Shown: positions 1-8,804, counted from the stretch's first letter. The stretch: 64,000 nt of DNA from Clostridia bacterium (GCA_024404025.1 JAKSQP010000007.1:44542-108541); one strand, 5' to 3'. Numbers and translations: made by a program. The notes: generated by a model not told the origin, from the letters alone.

Positions 1-2
1 TT

Positions 3-713
3 GCAAGAGGCTTCAACAAAGCGATTGATATTTGGGGCGCAGACCATCACGGCCATGTTGCAAGAATGAAGGGCGCTCTTGATGCAGTCGGCTGCTGCGG
101 CGATGACCTTGATGTTATCCTTATGCAGCTTGTAAGACTTACCAGCAACGGCGAAGTAGTCCGCATGAGCAAGCGTTCGGGCAAAGCGATAACACTTGTC
201 GATCTGCTTGACGATATTCCCATAGATGCAGTCCGCTTCCTCTTCAACATGAGAGAGCCCGGCTCGCAGATGGAATTCGACCTTGACCTTGCAGTTGAGC
301 AGAGCAGCAAGAACCCCGTTTATTACTGCCAGTATGCTCACGCAAGAATATGCAGTATCATCAGAAAGCTTGCAGAGGAAGGCAAAACCGTCAGAGAATG
401 CTCAACTCCCGAGCTTATGCTTCTCACAGCTCCCGAAGAAAAAGATCTTGTTAAGCATCTTTCGGCTTTCACCGACGAAATCGTTTCATCCGCAAAGAAT
501 TATGATCCCGCAAAAATCACCCGCTATGCAGTCGATCTTGCAACTCTCTTCCATAAATTCTATAATGCCTGCCGTGTTAACTGCGACGATGAACCGCTTA
601 TGCAGGCAAGACTTGCGCTCTGCATCTGCGTTAAGAATGTTCTCGCAAATATTCTCAAGATGTTCAGCATAACCGTTCCCGAAAGAATGGACAGCCTTTC
701 GGAAGAAAACTGA
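3..713 (+). CDS. argS: Arginyl-tRNA synthetase, C-terminal part (5' end outside window)
   Basis: Class I aminoacyl-tRNA synthetase that charges tRNA-Arg in the cytoplasm. The reading frame is open from base 3 and begins inside the catalytic domain: the first residues contain DIWGADHHGH, the conserved ArgS block after the Rossmann core. The class I KMSKS-type loop is visible as MSKRSG, about 50 residues in. The last 110 or so residues (from NPVYYCQYAHAR on) are the all-helical DALR anticodon-binding domain. The upstream half with the HIGH motif lies outside the window. The gene ends in three successive in-frame stops (TGA TAA TAG), about 10 bases before a MITE-like repeat that supplies a terminator. 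Confidence 0.95.
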   Translation, partial: ARGFNKAIDIWGADHHGHVARMKGALDAVGCCGDDLDVILMQLVRLTSNGEVVRMSKRSGKAITLVDLLDDIPIDAVRFLFNMREPGSQMEFDLDLAVEQSSKNPVYYCQYAHARICSIIRKLAEEGKTVRECSTPELMLLTAPEEKDLVKHLSAFTDEIVSSAKNYDPAKITRYAVDLATLFHKFYNACRVNCDDEPLMQARLALCICVKNVLANILKMFSITVPERMDSLSEEN

Positions 714-722
714 TAATAGCCT

Positions 723-1011
723 AAGGGGCTGTCGCATTAGTATGGTGAGGAGCAAAAGGGCGCAAGGCGGGTAAAAGTTAAGGAAAAGTAGCCTTGCAAA
801 CCTGTGCCTTTCAGCACAGACCGAAAAAGCAAACAATAAAAAATAAGCAATTCTGATATATTACCGAAACAGGTAAATTCAGAATTGCTTTTTTATTTAC
901 AAATATATAGAATACAATACTTTTTCTAAATGTTTTTTCGTCCTCTCACAGTATCGCATACAGCTTCGGGACGAAGAAAACGCTTTCTGCATCTGAATGC
1001 GACAGCCCCTT
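723..1011. repeat. MITE-like element with 16-bp terminal inverted repeats
   Basis: Bases 723-738 (AAGGGGCTGTCGCATT) are exactly the reverse complement of bases 996-1011, enclosing 289 bases with no credible reading frame. Inside are a small hairpin around 800-815 and a strong intrinsic terminator. The gggctgtcgcatt core resembles the stems of terminators at 3678 and 24667, so the ends may have come from, or spread as, terminator hairpins. No flanking target-site duplication was firmly identified. Confidence 0.6.
845..895 (+). terminator. Intrinsic terminator downstream of argS
   Basis: A perfect 12-bp stem (845-856 AAGCAATTCTGA with 879-890) is followed by a T-rich tract. It lies inside the 723-1011 element and is the first strong terminator after argS. 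Confidence 0.7.
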
Positions 1012-1359
1012 TATATGAGAATAAAGTTTTGACCGCATTCGGCTCAGCAAAACGAAAATGTCTTTCAAATCTGCATTTTCCATACTTTAGGGCGGTTTAT
1101 CCGTAGGGCACGGATTCATCCGTGCCGTATTGGGGCAGACAAAATTGTTGAGATTACCACGGCAAGCATAAATGCTTGCCCTACGGAGACTGATGTTTTC
1201 ACACCGGATTTCTTTGTCCCCCTTGTAAAAAGGGAATATCACGAATGTGACAAGGGGGATTTAAAAAGTTTTCTTTTTTGTCCAATCCCTCCGTCACGGC
1301 ATTCGCCGTACCACCTTCCTTTGCAAGGGGAGGCAATGTAGGGCGCAGATTTCGCTTTA
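1012..1359. repeat. Gene-free spacer with palindromic repeats
   Basis: No gene is seen here. Bases 1101-1186 hold two palindromes joined tail to tail: GGCACGGAT/ATCCGTGCC (1107-1126) and GGCAAGCAT/ATGCTTGCC (1161-1180). The outer arms CCGTAGGGCA and TGCCCTACGG are inverted copies. Bases 1218-1226 and 1250-1258 form a CCCCCTTGT inverted repeat. Bases 1285-1335 hold another palindromic unit (cctcc...ggagg) of the kind scattered in gut Firmicutes genomes. The same two palindromes recur at 3526-3591. Confidence 0.6.
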
Positions 1360-2439
1360 TCAAAGCTTGATTTTATGTTCTTCTCTGAATCCTTTGTTAT
1401 CGGTAAAAACGATGCCGATTTCTTTTTCATCAAATGTGAATGCCGCTCCGCCGACGGTTTTATCATCTTTGTATGCGGCAACAACTATCGGGCAGGGCTG
1501 ACCGAGCGCATCATTTTCGCAGCCCGGCTCATCAATGCTGTAACGGTGAGTGTGGCCGCATATCATCACATCGGGTTTAACATTCTCTTTAAGCATCTTT
1601 GCCCATTCGGAATAGAGGTCCTCTTCAATATTGAAGGGAGCCGGATAATGCCTTGTAAACGGATTGTGTGCAATGATGATCCTGTGGGTCACATCGGGCG
1701 CATTATATTCACTGCCGGCATTTGCGATAACCTCTTTGATATATTCCGTTTCCTTGATTCTGAACTGATGGCAGGCAACGGTGCAGCCGTATTCCTCGTT
1801 GGAATCGGGCTTATCCTCGCCGCAGTCAAGGCAAATTCCCCAAAGCTTTCCGAGGCGGAACGAATAATAGGTTTTGCCGTCTCTTGACGGAGTATACTGC
1901 GCAAACATTTCGGCGCAGATTCCTCTTAAATCGTGGTTCCCTCTTGAGAAAACAACGGGCTTTGTGCCGTGGGTAAGCTGAGAAATAATGTCAAAAACAA
2001 CATAAAGATTTTCGGGCCTGCCCGTATCGTTCGGAACATCGCCGTTGAGAATGAGAAAATCGAAATCGCCGTATGCGTTTGCGGCGGCAACCGGCTCACT
2101 CACAAGATTATGCGTGTCGGATATATGATAGGCAACAGGCGCTTTTTCTGGCACGGGAATGAAATCATATTCATAAAACTTATCGGCCCTTGTTCTGCTG
2201 AAATAAGGCAGCCTTTTGATGATTCCCTTTTCAATGACGGTATAATGCTTTTCCTTTTCGAGAAGCTCCTGCGGAACTGAAAAAATGTGAGTTTTTGAAG
2301 CGGAGCAAAGTATCCCGTTTGAATCATCTATAAAAAGCTCATTGCCGACCTTTATGCTGATAAAGGCCTGCGTTTTCGAGGTTACGGCGATCTGATAATC
2401 ATTGCCTACGGCAAACACTGCGGGGTCATAGCGAAGCAT
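1360..2439 (-). CDS. Calcineurin-like metallophosphoesterase
   Basis: A 359-residue predicted cytoplasmic phosphoesterase of the calcineurin-like superfamily (dinuclear metal centre). The metal-ligand blocks appear in order: HISDTH, NGDV, RGNHD, AHNPF and CGHTHR. About 110 N-terminal residues precede the first motif and form a beta-rich domain of unknown role. The frame stays open to 2496, but the start at 2439 is chosen because a GGAGGG ribosome binding site ends five bases upstream and the promoter lies at 2468-2496, which would put the longer start inside the promoter. It is divergent from a second phosphoesterase. The substrate cannot be told from sequence: a phosphodiester or phosphomonoester are both possible. 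Confidence 0.85.
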   Translation of the reverse strand: MLRYDPAVFAVGNDYQIAVTSKTQAFISIKVGNELFIDDSNGILCSASKTHIFSVPQELLEKEKHYTVIEKGIIKRLPYFSRTRADKFYEYDFIPVPEKAPVAYHISDTHNLVSEPVAAANAYGDFDFLILNGDVPNDTGRPENLYVVFDIISQLTHGTKPVVFSRGNHDLRGICAEMFAQYTPSRDGKTYYSFRLGKLWGICLDCGEDKPDSNEEYGCTVACHQFRIKETEYIKEVIANAGSEYNAPDVTHRIIIAHNPFTRHYPAPFNIEEDLYSEWAKMLKENVKPDVMICGHTHRYSIDEPGCENDALGQPCPIVVAAYKDDKTVGGAAFTFDEKEIGIVFTDNKGFREEHKIKL

Positions 2440-2467
2440 AATATCCCTCCGTATATTTTTTTCTTTT

Positions 2468-2496
2468 ATACTATCATAAAATTCGTGTGATATCAA
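2468..2496 (-). promoter_or_regulatory. Promoter of the minus-strand phosphoesterase
   Basis: On the minus strand, -35 TTGATA (2491-2496) and -10 TAGTAT (2468-2473) are separated by 17 bases. Confidence 0.55.
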
Positions 2497-2505
2497 CCTT
2501 TCAGA

Positions 2506-2534
2506 TTGACATCTGTGAAATAAAATGATACCAT
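2506..2534 (+). promoter_or_regulatory. Promoter of the plus-strand phosphoesterase
   Basis: -35 TTGACA (2506-2511) and -10 TACCAT (2529-2534) are spaced 17 bases. The two divergent -35 boxes are only 9 bases apart, so the two promoters probably compete or are co-regulated. Confidence 0.6.
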
Positions 2535-2564
2535 AAGTCGAATAAAGAAATGAGGTATACCGAA

Positions 2565-3512
2565 ATGGGAAAAATGAAACCGCTTTATGACGGAATAAAG
2601 CTTAACTGCACAATTGTCAGCGACACTCACATAGATGAAAAACATCCGATGCCGTGGCTTCCTAAAATGAATCTGCGCAACGCTCTCAAGGATACGAAAA
2701 AAAGCTCTGCCCCCGTTGACGCATTTCTTACCATCGGCGACACAACCTCAAGGGGCTCCGATGCAAACTGGAAAATGACCGTTGAATGCTTCGATAAAGT
2801 GCCGGATGCCGCCAAAAACATTATTCTCACCGTCGGCAATCACGATTGCTGGAACGATAACGGCTTTGATGCCGCAATGAAAAACTATCTGCGCAATTTT
2901 GAAATTATCTGCGGCAGAAAAATCGACAAACCCTATTTTTCATACAATATCAACGGCTATCTCTTCGTTTTTCTCGGCAATGATTCCGATTCCGGCTGTG
3001 AAGCTTCAATCGGCGAAGAACAGCTGAAATGGTTTGAGGGCGAAATGGAAAACGGCGGAAAAAGCGGAAAACCGATTTTTGTTTTCTGCCATCAGAGCCT
3101 CAATCAGAAGCACGGCCTGCCCCGCACCTGGGATAAAGACGAAAATGCCGAAAACCTTTGGGACGGCGGCCTCGGAAAAGATTCCGATGCAGTTGAAGCG
3201 ATACTGAAAAAGCATAAAAATGTTTATTATTTCAGCGGCCATTCCCACATGGGTCTCGGCGGAGAAAACATCCGGAAAGCCGAGGGTTATTCAACATTCG
3301 AAAAAGAGGGCGATCTCCGCCTCATCAATCTTCCGAGCCTTTCCTGCGGAAATCATCACGGCGAAAACAAATCAACCTGCCTTTCCGTTCAGCTTGAGGT
3401 TTATGATGACAAGGTCGTTATCAGACCGAGAAACACAATGAAAAGGAAATGGATCACTTCGGTTGCGATCAAAGACGGCAAACCCTATTTCGAAGAGAAA
3501 ATCGAAAAATAA
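2565..3512 (+). CDS. Calcineurin-like metallophosphoesterase
   Basis: A 315-residue phosphoesterase of the same superfamily as its divergent neighbour but not a close copy. The motifs are VSDTH, IGDTTSRG, VGNHD, CHQS and SGHSH, giving a full set of metal ligands. No signal peptide is seen, so it is probably cytoplasmic. An upstream ATG at 2550 is in frame, but TGAGGT (2550-2556) overlaps that codon and serves as ribosome binding site for the ATG at 2565, which is therefore chosen. The natural substrate is unknown. It is followed by the second palindromic repeat cluster and then a bidirectional terminator. Confidence 0.85.
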   Translation: MGKMKPLYDGIKLNCTIVSDTHIDEKHPMPWLPKMNLRNALKDTKKSSAPVDAFLTIGDTTSRGSDANWKMTVECFDKVPDAAKNIILTVGNHDCWNDNGFDAAMKNYLRNFEIICGRKIDKPYFSYNINGYLFVFLGNDSDSGCEASIGEEQLKWFEGEMENGGKSGKPIFVFCHQSLNQKHGLPRTWDKDENAENLWDGGLGKDSDAVEAILKKHKNVYYFSGHSHMGLGGENIRKAEGYSTFEKEGDLRLINLPSLSCGNHHGENKSTCLSVQLEVYDDKVVIRPRNTMKRKWITSVAIKDGKPYFEEKIEK

Positions 3513-3525
3513 AAGTAAATTATGC

Positions 3526-3591
3526 GGCACGGATGAATCCGTGCCCTACGGAAAAACGACTCATCCCGTAGGGCAAGCATTAATGCTTGCC
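3526..3591. repeat. Second copy of the paired palindromic repeats
   Basis: GGCACGGAT/ATCCGTGCC (3526-3545) is followed by CTACGG, then CCCGTAGGGC and GGCAAGCAT/ATGCTTGCC (3572-3591). These are the same two palindromes as at 1101-1186, but arranged head to head instead of tail to tail, so the modules are separately mobile or rearranged. They resemble REP-type repeats. Confidence 0.65.
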
Positions 3592-3677
3592 GTGAAAACC
3601 TTAACAACCTGCTCACCGCAACACGGCACGCACTTCATCGCTGCTTACAATAAATTCTGATATTCCGCACATAAAAA

Positions 3678-3701
3678 GGGGCAGTCGCATTCGACTGCCC
3701 C
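3678..3701. terminator. Bidirectional terminator between phosphoesterase and rnfB
   Basis: The stem GGGGCAGTCG/CGACTGCCCC has a four-base loop. It is flanked by A5 on the left and TTTTTATTTT on the right, so it serves both convergent transcripts. Confidence 0.85.
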
Positions 3702-3708
3702 TGAATTT

Positions 3709-4518
3709 TTATTTTCTGACAAGTGAAATAATATCAATTGCTCCTACGGGGCACTGCTCGTGGCAGAGTCCGCAGCCGATACATTTTTCAATATCGACCT
3801 TTGCGCAGAAGCGGTCAATGCTGATGGCTCCGCTTTCGCACGCCTTAACGCATTTCATGCAGCCGATGCAGCCGGCTTTGCATTCCTTGCGGGTAACTGC
3901 GCCTTTATCGTGATTTTTGCAGAGGACCGACGCTTTTGTTTCTTCAAGAGGCATAACCTCAATAAGTCCCTTCGGGCAGGTCTTTACGCATTTTTTGCAG
4001 GCTCTGCACTCATAAGGATTGATTCTTGCAATGCCGTTGCAGATGCTGATTGCGCCGTATTCGCAGGCGGCAATGCAGTCACCGAAGCCGATGCATCCGT
4101 AAATACACTCCTTCGGTCCTCCGAACACCTGGGCAGCCATCTTGCAGCTCATAACGCCCTGATATTCAAGCTTCTGAACGCTGTTGACATTGTGACCCTG
4201 GCAAAGCACAACTGCCGCCATGGGCTTGACCTCGCCCGCAGCAAGGCCCGTTACTTCGCCGATAGCCTTTGAAACATCGGTTCCGCCGGGCTGGCAGAGA
4301 GCCGTGTTTGTTGTTTCGCCTTTTGAGAGAGCGGCGGCATAGCCGTCACATCCCGAATATCCGCAGGCTCCGCAGTTTGCGCCGGGGAGGCATTCTCTGA
4401 TAGCCTCTGCCTTTTCGTCAACGGGAACCGCAAAGACCTTCGAGGCAGCCGTAAGACCGACAGCAGCTATAAAACCGATTCCGGCAAGCAGAAGAACTGC
4501 CAGTAAAATAGGATTCAT
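3709..4518 (-). CDS. rnfB: Rnf complex subunit RnfB (multi-cluster ferredoxin)
   Basis: Electron-entry subunit of the ion-translocating ferredoxin:NAD+ oxidoreductase, 269 residues. An N-terminal membrane anchor (residues 3-25) is followed by the RnfB-specific Fe-S domain (CLPGANCGACGYSGC). Several 4Fe-4S ferredoxin motifs then occur in a row: CIYGCIGFGDCIAAC, CRACKKCVKTCP, CIGCMKCVKAC and CIGCGLCHEQCP. It is the last gene of the apbE-to-rnfB operon, 13 bases after rnfA, with an AAGGAGGT ribosome binding site. The extended set of clusters is the Clostridial type. Confidence 0.95.
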   Translation of the reverse strand: MNPILLAVLLLAGIGFIAAVGLTAASKVFAVPVDEKAEAIRECLPGANCGACGYSGCDGYAAALSKGETTNTALCQPGGTDVSKAIGEVTGLAAGEVKPMAAVVLCQGHNVNSVQKLEYQGVMSCKMAAQVFGGPKECIYGCIGFGDCIAACEYGAISICNGIARINPYECRACKKCVKTCPKGLIEVMPLEETKASVLCKNHDKGAVTRKECKAGCIGCMKCVKACESGAISIDRFCAKVDIEKCIGCGLCHEQCPVGAIDIISLVRK

Positions 4519-4531
4519 TTACGGCACCTCC

Positions 4532-5122
4532 TTAAAGTCCGAGTATTCCTTCAACGATGCCGGTGAAGCCCATGAAGGAAACGGAAACGATTGATGCGGC
4601 AATAAGAACGATGGGGAGTCCCTGAAGGAACTTGGGAACATCGCAGCTTTCAAGTCTTGAACGAACGCCCGAGAAGATAACCATTGCGAGCATAAAGCCG
4701 AGACCTGCGCCGACGCTGTTGAACATTGACTGCGCAAAGTTATAATTCTCCGTAATGTTGAGAAGAACAACGCCGAGAACTGCACAGTTTGTTGTGATAA
4801 GCGGAAGATAAATGCCGAGCGCATTATAAAGCGGAGGCATAAATTTCTTGAGAATGATTTCAACAAGCTGAACAAGAGCGGCAATAACAAGGATAAAAAC
4901 GATGGTCTGAAGATATTCAAGGTTGTTTTTAACAAGCATCGTGTTGATGGGATAGGTTACAGCTGTTGCAAGAGCCATAACGAAAACAACTGCCGCAGAC
5001 ATTCCGACTGCCGTGTTGAGCTTTTTGGAAACGCCGAGGAAGGGGCAGATACCGAGGAATTTGCAGAGAACAAAGTTGCCCGTAAGAATAGCCGTCATAA
5101 GAATCTGAAGATAAACTGTCAT
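4532..5122 (-). CDS. rnfA: Rnf complex subunit RnfA (membrane)
   Basis: A 196-residue integral membrane subunit with six hydrophobic segments. It contains LCKFLGICPFLGVSKK near the N-terminus and the ITTNCAVLG block around residue 110. RnfA and RnfE are inverted-topology homologues that share the membrane Fe-S cluster and carry the ion path of the complex. Its start overlaps the rnfE stop by four bases (ATGA), a sign of translational coupling. Confidence 0.95.
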   Translation of the reverse strand: MTVYLQILMTAILTGNFVLCKFLGICPFLGVSKKLNTAVGMSAAVVFVMALATAVTYPINTMLVKNNLEYLQTIVFILVIAALVQLVEIILKKFMPPLYNALGIYLPLITTNCAVLGVVLLNITENYNFAQSMFNSVGAGLGFMLAMVIFSGVRSRLESCDVPKFLQGLPIVLIAASIVSVSFMGFTGIVEGILGL

Positions 5123-5904
5123 ACTTTCGCCGCCTCCTTATCCTCTTTTTCACTGCAGCTTTCACCTTTTGCAATGAGAGCGCAGTTCTTTGCCATCGGG
5201 CAGGCTTCGCATCCTTTAAGCTCTGCTTTGGGCTTGCCCTTGCTTTCGGCAAGCTTGTTTGCACAAGCCATAAGAATACCGAATGTGAAGAATCCTCCGG
5301 GAGCCATGATGAGAATCGTTATGGGTTTGAGCATTGAGGAATCCTTGATAACCGTGAATCCGTTGAATCCGCCGAGAGTGTTTTCGCCGAAGAGAACGAG
5401 AAGATTCTGCGCATCTGCAAGGAATGTGCCTGCGCCGAGAATTTCTCTGACGGTAGCCATGCAGCAGAGAGCAACCGTGAATCCGATGCCCATTCCGAGG
5501 CCGTCAACTGCGGAAGCGATAACGGAATTCTTGCCTGCAAAAGCTTCCGCTCTGCCGAGAATGATGCAGTTAACAACGATAAGCGGAAGATAAACACCGA
5601 GCGCAGAATCAAGAGCCGGAACGAACGCCTTGACTATCATCTGAACTATGGTGACGAACGATGCGATAATAACTATGTATGCCGGAATTCTGACCTTTGA
5701 GGGAATGATTTTTCTCAGGCACGAAATAACGATATTCGAGCAGACGAGAACTATCATAGCCGAAAGACCCATACCGATTGCGTTCACAACGCTTGTTGAA
5801 ACCGCAAGAGTGGGGCAGGTGCCGAGAACGAGGCGAAGAACGGGATTTTCAACGATAATGCCCTTGGCAAATTCCCTGCCGAGGGATTTTTTCTTATCAG
5901 CCAT
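5119..5904 (-). CDS. rnfE: Rnf complex subunit RnfE (membrane)
   Basis: Integral membrane subunit of 261 residues, homologous to RnfA. Diagnostic stretches are NPVLRLVLGTCPTLAVS near the N-terminus and LIVVNCIILGRAEAFA in the middle. After the last membrane helix comes a hydrophilic Cys-containing tail (KGCEACPMAKNC) that could bind metal but may be variable. The frame extends to 5928, but the ATG at 5904 is preceded by AGGAGGT at the right distance. It overlaps the end of rnfG by eight bases. Confidence 0.93.
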   Translation of the reverse strand: MADKKKSLGREFAKGIIVENPVLRLVLGTCPTLAVSTSVVNAIGMGLSAMIVLVCSNIVISCLRKIIPSKVRIPAYIVIIASFVTIVQMIVKAFVPALDSALGVYLPLIVVNCIILGRAEAFAGKNSVIASAVDGLGMGIGFTVALCCMATVREILGAGTFLADAQNLLVLFGENTLGGFNGFTVIKDSSMLKPITILIMAPGGFFTFGILMACANKLAESKGKPKAELKGCEACPMAKNCALIAKGESCSEKEDKEAAKV

Positions 5905-6460
5905 TGTTCGCACCTCCTGCTGCTTCAATTGCGGCGTTGACCGCTCTTGTGACTGCTCTTGAGGTTACTGTTGCGCCCGTAAGAGCATCAATGGAATTTT
6001 CGCCCGCTTCATCCTTTGAAACGGTTATTCCTTTTATCTTTCCGATGAACTGTTCACGGAAGGTATCTCTTTTTGCGTTTGCGCCGAGGCCTGCGGTTTC
6101 GCTCATGTCGAGGATGCTGACACCGGTCACCTTGCCCTGTGCATCAACGCCGGTCATAACGGAAATCTTTCCGCCGTAGCCTTTATCGTCGTGAGAGGTA
6201 ACAACATAGCCGATAACATTGCCGGCCTTGTCGAGAGCGGGAACGACCGAATCAACCTTTTCAACGCTTGTTTCAACTGCATCTCCGAACCGGTCTGCTG
6301 CCGCAAAAACAACGGTTCTTGCCTTTGCTTCGTTGGCTGCATTGACTTCTGCTATCGCAGGAGCCGTGACCTTGTTTGTCAGAGCAAGCAGGAAAGCGGC
6401 AACAACGCAGATAACGAAAAGAACAACTGTGGGAGCGGCATATTCTTTAAACTTTTTCAT
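5897..6460 (-). CDS. rnfG: Rnf complex subunit RnfG (FMN-carrying)
   Basis: A 187-residue subunit with one N-terminal membrane helix (residues 11-28) and an extracytoplasmic FMN-binding domain. The covalent flavinylation motif is DALTGATVTS, with Thr164 the expected FMN acceptor, the substrate of the ApbE encoded in the same operon. The start overlaps the rnfD stop (ATGA) and has an AGGAGG site. Confidence 0.94.
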   Translation of the reverse strand: MKKFKEYAAPTVVLFVICVVAAFLLALTNKVTAPAIAEVNAANEAKARTVVFAAADRFGDAVETSVEKVDSVVPALDKAGNVIGYVVTSHDDKGYGGKISVMTGVDAQGKVTGVSILDMSETAGLGANAKRDTFREQFIGKIKGITVSKDEAGENSIDALTGATVTSRAVTRAVNAAIEAAGGANNG

Positions 6461-7440
6461 GCTTTTGCCGCCTCCTTTTCTTTCTTTTCCTTTTTGGGAG
6501 TGCCGAAAGGTTTGGGAACGGTTGCTTTTTCAATATAAGGAACAAGAAGATTCATAATGAGGATCGCAAATGAAACGCCCTCTGTCATCGAGGCAAACAT
6601 TCTGATGAGTGCCGTGATTACTCCGCATCCGATGCCGAAAATAATTTTGCCCTTTGTGTTGATGGGGCTTGTTGAATAGTCTGTTGCCATAAAGATCGCA
6701 CCGAGAAGGAGTCCGCCGCTGAGAAGTTCATAGGCAACAAAATTCAGATCGCCGTGACCTTTAATAAGCATAATGACCGCAACCGTGCCTATATAGGCAG
6801 CGGGAATTGCGGGCTTGATAACTTTTTTGATCAAAAGATAAATTCCGCCGAGAATGAGCGCCGCTGCGCAGGTTTCGCCAAGACATCCCGCTCTCATTCC
6901 GAGGAACATATCCGCAAGAGAAGGAAGATTTTCCGTTGAACCTGTTTTAAGAGTTGCGAGAGTTGTTGCGGTTGAAACTGCGTCAACCTTCCATGTGAGC
7001 GGCTTTACCCAGTTTGTCATTTCCGCTCCGAATGAGAGCAGAAGAACGATTCTTGCAACAATGGCGGGGTTTGCGAAATTCTGACCGATGCCGCCGAAGA
7101 ACTGCTTAACAACCACGATGGCAATAACACTGCCGAGGCCTGCCATCCAGAAAGGAATCGTTGAGGGCATGTTGAACGCAACGAGAAGACCCGTTACAAT
7201 GGCGCTCAAATCGCCTATCGTCATGCTTCTCTTCATAATCTTGCGGGAAGCATATTCTGCGAGAATTGCGCAAGTAACGGAAACGGCACATACGAGAAGA
7301 ACTCTCGGTCCGAATGCAGCAACCGAAACCGCAAGAGCAGGCATAAGAGCAAGAATAACATCAAGCATTATCTTTGTTGTTGTCTGAACGGAGCGCACAT
7401 GGGGAGATGCGCTGACGGTAAGAAGCTTTCCGTTTATCAT
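6457..7440 (-). CDS. rnfD: Rnf complex subunit RnfD (membrane, FMN-carrying)
   Basis: A 327-residue membrane subunit of the NqrB/RnfD family with about nine helices. DAVSTATTL around residue 150 corresponds to the covalent FMN site (S-x-A-T) of RnfD. ATDYSTSPINTKGK is the typical cytoplasmic loop of the family. The C-terminus is a Lys/Glu-rich tail (PKKEKKEKEAAKA). The start overlaps the rnfC stop by four bases. Confidence 0.94.
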   Translation of the reverse strand: MINGKLLTVSASPHVRSVQTTTKIMLDVILALMPALAVSVAAFGPRVLLVCAVSVTCAILAEYASRKIMKRSMTIGDLSAIVTGLLVAFNMPSTIPFWMAGLGSVIAIVVVKQFFGGIGQNFANPAIVARIVLLLSFGAEMTNWVKPLTWKVDAVSTATTLATLKTGSTENLPSLADMFLGMRAGCLGETCAAALILGGIYLLIKKVIKPAIPAAYIGTVAVIMLIKGHGDLNFVAYELLSGGLLLGAIFMATDYSTSPINTKGKIIFGIGCGVITALIRMFASMTEGVSFAILIMNLLVPYIEKATVPKPFGTPKKEKKEKEAAKA

Positions 7441-8786
7441 TTTTTCTGCGCCTCCTCTTTAAGAATTGATTTGGCAAGTCTCATGTGCTGAACGAGGGGC
7501 TTGCCTGCGGGGCACGCATAAGCGCAGCTTCCGCATTCCATGCAGACCGTAACTCCGACCTTATTGAGCATTTCAATATCTTTTGCCTTAACGGCTCTGA
7601 CAATATTTGTGGGCATAAGGCTCATCGGGCAGGCTGCAGCGCATCTGCCGCAGCGGATGCAGTCTTTTTCGGGTTTGAGAACGGCATCATCCTTTGCAAA
7701 CGCAAGAATGGCATTGTTCTGCTTGAGGATCGGAAGATCCGTGCCGATGATCGAAAGACCCATCATCGGTCCGCCGGTTATGATCTTGCAGGGCTCTTCC
7801 TTGAAGCCTCCGCAAAAATCAATGATTTCTCCGATGTTCGTTCCGACGGGAACTCTGACATTTTTAGGCTCGGCAATTGCGGAGCCGTCAACGGTAAGCG
7901 AACGGCTGACAAGAGGCTTGCCCGTTTTAAGGTATCTTGCAATGAACGCAACAGAGCCGACATTCATAACAACGCATCCGACATCGGCGGGAAGCTTTCC
8001 GGGAGGAACCTGCCTGCCGGTTGCCGACTGAACCATCATCTTTTCAGCGCCCTGCGGATATTTTGATTCAAGGGTCATGAGTTTGACCTCATCATTGACA
8101 TCGATCTCATTGTCTGCAATTCTCTTAAGCACTTTAAAGGCTTCGGGCTTGTTATCTTCAACCGCAATAATAACCTGCTTGAAGCCGAGAAGCTCTTTGA
8201 GAGTATAAACGCCTGAAAGAATATCCCATGAATTTTCAATGCACTCACGGTAGTCAACAGTTATGTAAGGCTCGCATTCTGCGGCATTGATAACAAGAGT
8301 GTCGATGTTCTTTTCGGGCGGGAAATTCAGCTTGACATGGGTCGGGAAGCCTGCGCCGCCGAGGCCGACAAGTCCGGATTCTCTGACCGCCTTGATGAGA
8401 TCGTCTCTTGTTTCAACCTTCGGAGGCTTTATGCCCTCCCAGAGTCTCATTTCGCCGTCTGATTCAATAGTGACCGCCTGCGAAAGCATTCCGTTGGGCA
8501 GCTTGACATTGCCTACTTCAACAACCTTGCCCGAAACCGAAGCATGGATTGGAGCGCTGACAAATTTGTCGCTGTCGCCGATAAGCTGACCGACCGCAAC
8601 CTCGTCGCCGACCTTAACGACCGGCTCGCAGGGAGCGCCGATATGCATCGACATGGGAATAACCACCTTTGACGGTGTGGGAATTCTGACAACTTCGGTT
8701 TCGGCGGTGTTTTTGCGATGGGGAACCTTTGCTCCGCCTCTGACCTTTTTGACCGCAGTCAGAACTCCGGCTATTTTTTTAGCCAT
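7437..8786 (-). CDS. rnfC: Rnf complex subunit RnfC (NADH-binding, two 4Fe-4S)
   Basis: Peripheral subunit that exchanges electrons with NAD(H), 449 residues. In order: an N-terminal barrel-sandwich domain, an NQO1-like flavin/NADH domain with GLGGAGFPTHVK (about residue 140), a SLBB-type region, and two 4Fe-4S motifs near the C-terminus, CIRCGRCAAACP and CMECGSCAYACP. It is the first of six rnf genes in the standard Clostridial order C-D-G-E-A-B. Confidence 0.95.
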   Translation of the reverse strand: MAKKIAGVLTAVKKVRGGAKVPHRKNTAETEVVRIPTPSKVVIPMSMHIGAPCEPVVKVGDEVAVGQLIGDSDKFVSAPIHASVSGKVVEVGNVKLPNGMLSQAVTIESDGEMRLWEGIKPPKVETRDDLIKAVRESGLVGLGGAGFPTHVKLNFPPEKNIDTLVINAAECEPYITVDYRECIENSWDILSGVYTLKELLGFKQVIIAVEDNKPEAFKVLKRIADNEIDVNDEVKLMTLESKYPQGAEKMMVQSATGRQVPPGKLPADVGCVVMNVGSVAFIARYLKTGKPLVSRSLTVDGSAIAEPKNVRVPVGTNIGEIIDFCGGFKEEPCKIITGGPMMGLSIIGTDLPILKQNNAILAFAKDDAVLKPEKDCIRCGRCAAACPMSLMPTNIVRAVKAKDIEMLNKVGVTVCMECGSCAYACPAGKPLVQHMRLAKSILKEEAQKK

Positions 8787-8804
8787 ATCTCTTCCTCCTA
8801 AATT

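Noticed and set aside
1239..1887. Frames of 81 to 170 codons around the first phosphoesterase
   Set aside because: They overlap repeat DNA or are antisense to the metallophosphoesterase, which has all metal motifs.
3463..3660. 65-codon frame downstream of the second phosphoesterase
   Set aside because: It is made mostly of the palindromic repeat and has no ribosome binding site.
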